Assembly (NCBI RefSeq): GCF_019423325.1
Contig: NZ_JAHZBQ010000003.1
Span: 186,001-250,000 of the forward strand
Reading direction: 5' to 3'
Length of the DNA: 64,000 bases
Source of the DNA: Campylobacter sp.
GTDB lineage: Bacteria; Campylobacterota; Campylobacteria; Campylobacterales; Campylobacteraceae
How positions within the stretch are numbered: position 1 is the stretch's first letter; every line of letters begins with the position of its first letter. Below, piece by piece: positions 60,708 through 64,000 of the stretch. A model generated the notes under the pieces. That model was not told where the DNA came from, searched no databases, and saw only the letters and a program-made list of their open reading frames with translations. The position numbers and the translations under genes are program-made.

Positions 60708-61568
60708 ATGAAATTTAAAGAGATAGACGAATCTCGTCGCGGCTTTTTAAAAGGAGCTTTGGCGGCGGCAGCCATCGCCGGACCCGAATCGATGCTCGCC
60801 GGCTTCACGCCGTTTAAGCCTGATTCGCTGCAGGTTTGGTCGTGCGGAGGTTTATCTGAGGCTTTTGCGCAGATAAACGCAGTGTACGAGTCCAAAACGG
60901 GGCATAATATCCAGTACACTGGCGCCTTTGCAGGTGCGCTCGGAAAGTCGCTACTGGCCTTGCAGGGCAAGACGGAGGTTTTCGGCGCTCGCGTTTTGGA
61001 GCTAAGCCAAAAACTACGCAAGGCTGGCCTTAGCCTTCGCTTTAGACCGCTATGTTTTACCGACTACGTTTTAGTAGTGCCGAAGGGAAATCCCGCGGGC
61101 ATTCGCGATCTAAAGGATCTAGCAGAACCCGGCGTGCGTGTGATGCTGCCGCTAAGGGCTTCGCCTCCGGGCAGCGGACCGGTAAAGGGAATTTTGAAAA
61201 ATTCCGGCCTTACCGAGCCTGTTATGAAAAATATGATCGCCAACGGTTCATGCGTCATCCAGATGATGTGCGATCTGGTAGATGGCAAGGGTGATGCGTC
61301 CATCATCGAAAAGCGCCTAACGACGCACGATAGATTTAAAGACAAAATCGAATACATGCCTATCGACGAGAAACTCATCCCGCCCGGGCCGCTTACCTTT
61401 ACGCTAAATATCATGAAATACGTAAAAGACGAGAAGCTTGCCGATGACTTTGCAGACTTCGTCTGCTCCGTGGAGGGGCAGGAAATTTTCGAGCGTCACG
61501 GCTTTACCTCCATCCATTCGGCGCGCGGGCTCGAACTCATAGAAAGGTTTGGTGTAAAAGATGTTTAG
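60708..61568 (+). CDS. Tat-exported ModA-like substrate-binding protein
   Basis: 286 residues with a twin-arginine signal (SRRGFLKGALAAAAIAG), then a type 2 periplasmic-binding fold of the ModA/WtpA kind: SLQVWSCGGLSEAFAQIN, CFTDYVLVVPKGNPAGI and VRVMLPLRASPPGSGPVK. There is no ABC permease or ATPase beside it. Tat export suggests it folds, perhaps with a cofactor, before leaving the cytoplasm. Molybdate/tungstate binding is family inference. It overlaps the next gene by 8 bases. Confidence 0.85.
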   Translation: MKFKEIDESRRGFLKGALAAAAIAGPESMLAGFTPFKPDSLQVWSCGGLSEAFAQINAVYESKTGHNIQYTGAFAGALGKSLLALQGKTEVFGARVLELSQKLRKAGLSLRFRPLCFTDYVLVVPKGNPAGIRDLKDLAEPGVRVMLPLRASPPGSGPVKGILKNSGLTEPVMKNMIANGSCVIQMMCDLVDGKGDASIIEKRLTTHDRFKDKIEYMPIDEKLIPPGPLTFTLNIMKYVKDEKLADDFADFVCSVEGQEIFERHGFTSIHSARGLELIERFGVKDV

Positions 61569-62334
61569 TATAGTAAATATGGCAAAGATGAAAAAAGTCT
61601 CTAGGCTAACTAAAATTCGTCGCTTGGTGCAGCTGATTTTTATCGGCGCGATCGGGCAGTGGGCATACTACGGGATTTTTAGATGCCCTTTTATCGCGCC
61701 TTTCGTAAACTGCCAATCCTGTCCGATCGTCACGTGCTGGGGGCGGATCGCGACCGTGTTTTTCGGCTTTTGGCTATTTATCCCCGTGCTTGTTATTTTC
61801 CTTGGGCGCGCGTTTTGCGGCTGGCTTTGCCCAGGCGGATTCGTAAATCAAATGCTAGGTAAATTTGCTATTTTTAAGCTTAAAATTCGCAATAAAAAGC
61901 TTAGATTTGCGCAGATAGGCATGGTTCTAGCCGTATTGCTTAGCGCGGGCGTATATTTTATCTACGGCAATCCTCGCGTCATGATCCCTATCCGCACCAG
62001 CGACGAGTATCTCAACGCCGTTATCATGTCTTTTAAATTTTCCGACTGGTACTGGGCAGTTCGCACTGCCGTCGTCGTAGCTCTTATCGCCGCGTCCTTG
62101 ATCGTCGCAAATTTATGGTGTCGCTTCGCCTGTCCTAGCGGCGGCATAATGGAGCTACTGCGTAAAATTTCAATATTTCGCGTTTACAAAACAGACGCCT
62201 GCGATAACTGCAATGCTTGTTTGCGCAAATGCGAAATGGGCACGAGACCGGACGAGATGAACTGCACAAACTGCGGCGATTGTATGGATGTTTGCCACGC
62301 GGACGCCATCAAATTCGGAAGGAAAAAAGATTGA
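61561..62334 (+). CDS. NapH/NosR-like membrane polyferredoxin
   Basis: 257 residues with four or five helices. Cys motifs: CGWLCPGG and CRFACPSGG at the ends of helices (as in NapH/RdxA), then two ferredoxin clusters CDNCNACLRKC and CTNCGDCMDVC. These proteins move electrons from quinol or other donors across the membrane. The neighbours point to electron supply for the Tat-exported reductase or the radical SAM enzyme. It overlaps the next start (TGATGA). Confidence 0.88.
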   Translation: MFSIVNMAKMKKVSRLTKIRRLVQLIFIGAIGQWAYYGIFRCPFIAPFVNCQSCPIVTCWGRIATVFFGFWLFIPVLVIFLGRAFCGWLCPGGFVNQMLGKFAIFKLKIRNKKLRFAQIGMVLAVLLSAGVYFIYGNPRVMIPIRTSDEYLNAVIMSFKFSDWYWAVRTAVVVALIAASLIVANLWCRFACPSGGIMELLRKISIFRVYKTDACDNCNACLRKCEMGTRPDEMNCTNCGDCMDVCHADAIKFGRKKD

Positions 62335-63161
62335 TGAATTTTTTCGCCAAGCCCTCTTTCGACAACCACCCCTGCTTTAGCAAAAAAGCGTCCGCCGCCT
62401 ACGGGCGCGTGCATCTTCCCGTAGCGCCGCATTGCAATATCCAGTGCAATTTTTGCAACCGCATCTACGACTGCGCCAACGAAAATCGCCCCGGCGTAAC
62501 AGGGAGGGTGCAGAGCCCGGATGAAGCCGCGCTATACGTGGAAAATCTATTTAAATTTAGACAAGATATCTCGGTCATCGGCATCGCAGGGCCAGGAGAT
62601 CCTATGTGTGATGCCGACAAGACCCTAGCGATCTTTGAAAAATGCAAAGCCCGCTTCCCTCACGCCCTGCTTTGCCTATCCACAAACGGCCTAGCTCTGC
62701 CCGAGCACGTGGACGATATCGTGCGAATCGGCGTGAGCCACGTGACGGTAACGGTCAATGCCGTAACGCCGGGCGTAGGCGGCAAAATTTATGCGTGGGT
62801 GCGCCACGGAAATAGAATTTACCGCGGCGAAGAGGGCGCTAGAATTCTTGGGGCGCGCCAAGAGGAAGGGATCCGCAAACTAAAAGAAGCCCGCATGATC
62901 GTAAAGATCAATACGGTCGTAATCCCTGGCGTAAATATGGCTCACGTCCCGCAAATCGCGGAAAAAGCTAAGGAGTGGCGAGCCGATATCATGAACTGTA
63001 TGGCGATGATCCCCGTGCATGATACCCCTTTTGCAAATATCAAATCGCCCTCTAACGAAGAAATTCGCAGCATGCGAAAGTTAATCGGCGGCTCAATGGC
63101 GCAGATGACTCACTGCAGCAGGTGCCGCGCCGACGCATGCGGTAAGCTTTGCGAGAGATAA
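62334..63161 (+). CDS. NifB-family radical SAM protein
   Basis: 275 residues. HPCFSKKASAAYGRVHLP, CNIQCNFC (CX3CX2C radical SAM motif, near 37-44), YDCANENRPGV, GIAGPGDPMCDADKT, CLSTNGLALPEHVDDI, NTVVIPGVNMAHV and the end MTHCSRCRADACGKLC all match NifB, which fuses [4Fe-4S] clusters with a carbide for nitrogenase cofactor. It lacks the NifX-like domain of long NifB. No nif structural genes are in the window, so a non-nitrogenase role is possible. RBS AAGGAAAAAAG, start overlaps the NapH-like stop. Confidence 0.88.
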   Translation: MNFFAKPSFDNHPCFSKKASAAYGRVHLPVAPHCNIQCNFCNRIYDCANENRPGVTGRVQSPDEAALYVENLFKFRQDISVIGIAGPGDPMCDADKTLAIFEKCKARFPHALLCLSTNGLALPEHVDDIVRIGVSHVTVTVNAVTPGVGGKIYAWVRHGNRIYRGEEGARILGARQEEGIRKLKEARMIVKINTVVIPGVNMAHVPQIAEKAKEWRADIMNCMAMIPVHDTPFANIKSPSNEEIRSMRKLIGGSMAQMTHCSRCRADACGKLCER

Positions 63162-63186
63162 AGACCTGCTTTTAGCGGGTCTTTTA
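63162..63186 (+). terminator. Terminator after the NifB-like gene
   Basis: AGACCTGC pairs with GCGGGTCT (one wobble) around TTTTA, followed by TTTAT. A second GC stem with a T6 run (63271-63308) lies further downstream. Confidence 0.75.
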
Positions 63187-63362
63187 TCCGGTGCAGAATA
63201 CACTCCCATAGCGCACAAAATTTTATGAAAAGATTTAAATTTAGAATTTGTCTAAATTCAGAACTAGCAAGCAGCCGATAAGCGGCTTTTTGGCTGCGGC
63301 GGTTTTTTAAAATTTAAAAACAATTTTTAAATAATATTATTTTGTTTTTATTTAACTTTGGC

Positions 63363-63368
63363 TATAAT
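63363..63368 (+). promoter_or_regulatory. -10 promoter element of the flavoprotein gene
   Basis: TATAAT in the context GGCTATAATAC, 55 bases before the ATG, after a T/A-rich upstream region typical of Campylobacter promoters. Confidence 0.65.
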
Positions 63369-63422
63369 ACTCGCAAAATTAGGCATCAAAAAACCGTATA
63401 ACGGTAAAATAAAGGAGACATC

Positions 63423-64000
63423 ATGGAAAAAGTTTCAAGACGTGATCTGCTCAAAATGAGCCTAGTTGGCGCGGGAGCTTTAGCGCTCGGCTCCGTAAAC
63501 GCAAATGCTGCGGTAAACGCTAAAGACGTCAAATTTGACGAAGAGTGGGACGTAGTTATCGTGGGCTCTGGTTTTGCAGGACTTGCAGCTGGTATCACCG
63601 CAGCCGAAAAGGGCAACAAAGTCCTAATCCTAGAAAAGATGGGACGCGTCGGCGGCAACTCCGTTATTAACGGCGGAATTTTTGCCGTTCCAAACAGCGA
63701 CAAACAAAAAGCAGAAGGCATCAAAGATAGTAACGAGCTATTTATCAAAGACTGCCTAAAAGCCGGCCGCGGACTAAACCACGTAGATCTAATCGACACT
63801 ATCGCTACTCGCGCGCAAGACGCATATAAACTAACTCTAAAATGCGGCGCTAAATACATAGATAAAGTTACTCACGCAGGCGGACACAGCGTACCTAGAT
63901 CGCTTCAAACAGCTAACGGCTCAGGCTCAGGTATCGTTCAGCCGATGGTAGAATACTTTAAAAACCTACAAGGCTGCGAGCTAAGACAAAGAGCTAAATT
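63423..64000 (+). CDS. Tat-exported FAD-dependent fumarate-reductase-like protein (start only)
   Basis: The first 192 residues of a gene cut by the window end. Twin-arginine signal (VSRRDLLKMSLVGAGALALG), then an FAD-binding motif DVVIVGSGFAGLAAGITAAE and MGRVGGNSVINGGIF, the flavin-binding region of flavocytochrome c / fumarate or urocanate reductases. It is periplasmic and would take electrons from a cytochrome or membrane donor. RBS AAAGGAG. The substrate (fumarate, urocanate or another enoate) cannot be told from this part. Confidence 0.9.
   Translation, partial: MEKVSRRDLLKMSLVGAGALALGSVNANAAVNAKDVKFDEEWDVVIVGSGFAGLAAGITAAEKGNKVLILEKMGRVGGNSVINGGIFAVPNSDKQKAEGIKDSNELFIKDCLKAGRGLNHVDLIDTIATRAQDAYKLTLKCGAKYIDKVTHAGGHSVPRSLQTANGSGSGIVQPMVEYFKNLQGCELRQRAK

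Noticed and set aside
62217..62333. Longer NifB-like start
   Set aside because: It would lie inside the NapH-like gene in another frame; the ATG at 62334 has its own ribosome site and overlaps the stop.

Overview
The window looks like chromosome from a Campylobacter of the oral, higher-GC group; C. gracilis is my best guess, but I cannot prove the species. Three gene blocks match C. jejuni order as I know it: kdsA with ribH-nusB-pyrF (split here by about 14 kb), mrp-ispDF-cemR-sulfate adenylyltransferase-like-pgpA, and der-aroK-trpS. The 6-mer RAATTY (mostly AAATTT and GAATTT, usually inside AAAATTTT) is extremely common between genes.

Layout. 1-1545: end of a lytic transglycosylase, then kdsA. 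1765-3756: an AT-rich accessory locus with an XRE regulator, a 54-residue peptide whose core has eight cysteines mostly at alternate positions, and a radical SAM/SPASM maturase; this is a RiPP-type system. 3902: a tRNA-Glu(CTC)-like gene. 4034-8222: a nickel/cobalt ECF transporter operon (nikK, unknown ORF, nikMLQO). 8363-13273: serS, an unknown repeat ORF, a nadD::rsfS fusion and a sodium symporter. 13806-18157: LysE exporter, sodB, a broken SMR gene and ribH-nusB-pyrF. 18277-18438: a decayed CRISPR remnant. 18717-30221: small hypothetical genes, the thiamine genes thiE/H/G/F/S on the minus strand, interrupted by a plus-strand Sel1-repeat gene, and an ABC-F ATPase. 30430-35770: CDF cation exporter, dapD and hypotheticals. 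36670-44464: mrp, thiC, ispDF, cemR, an ATP-sulfurylase-like gene and pgpA. 45065-59664: a frameshifted hydrolase, uvrB, the DUF711/ACT pair, trpS, aroK, der and two EamA transporters. 59826-64000: a respiratory/radical-SAM cluster with a broken activase/HgdB chimera, a Tat-exported ModA-like protein, a NapH-like polyferredoxin, a NifB-family protein and the start of a Tat-exported flavoprotein reductase.

Three themes cut across the window. (1) Conserved enzymes carry long Ala/Ser/Asn/Glu-rich insertions or tails absent from their families (KdsA, NadD, ThiE, NusB, the ATP-sulfurylase-like protein, IspDF, NikL, DUF3108). (2) Three operons contain long low-complexity ORFs that fill the gap between two known genes almost exactly. 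(3) Two gene pairs (nadD/rsfS, aroK/unknown) are joined in frame, yet the downstream gene keeps its own ribosome site and ATG. The strongest candidates for undescribed biology are the Cys-rich RiPP locus (2023-3756) and the NifB-like cluster (59826-64000).
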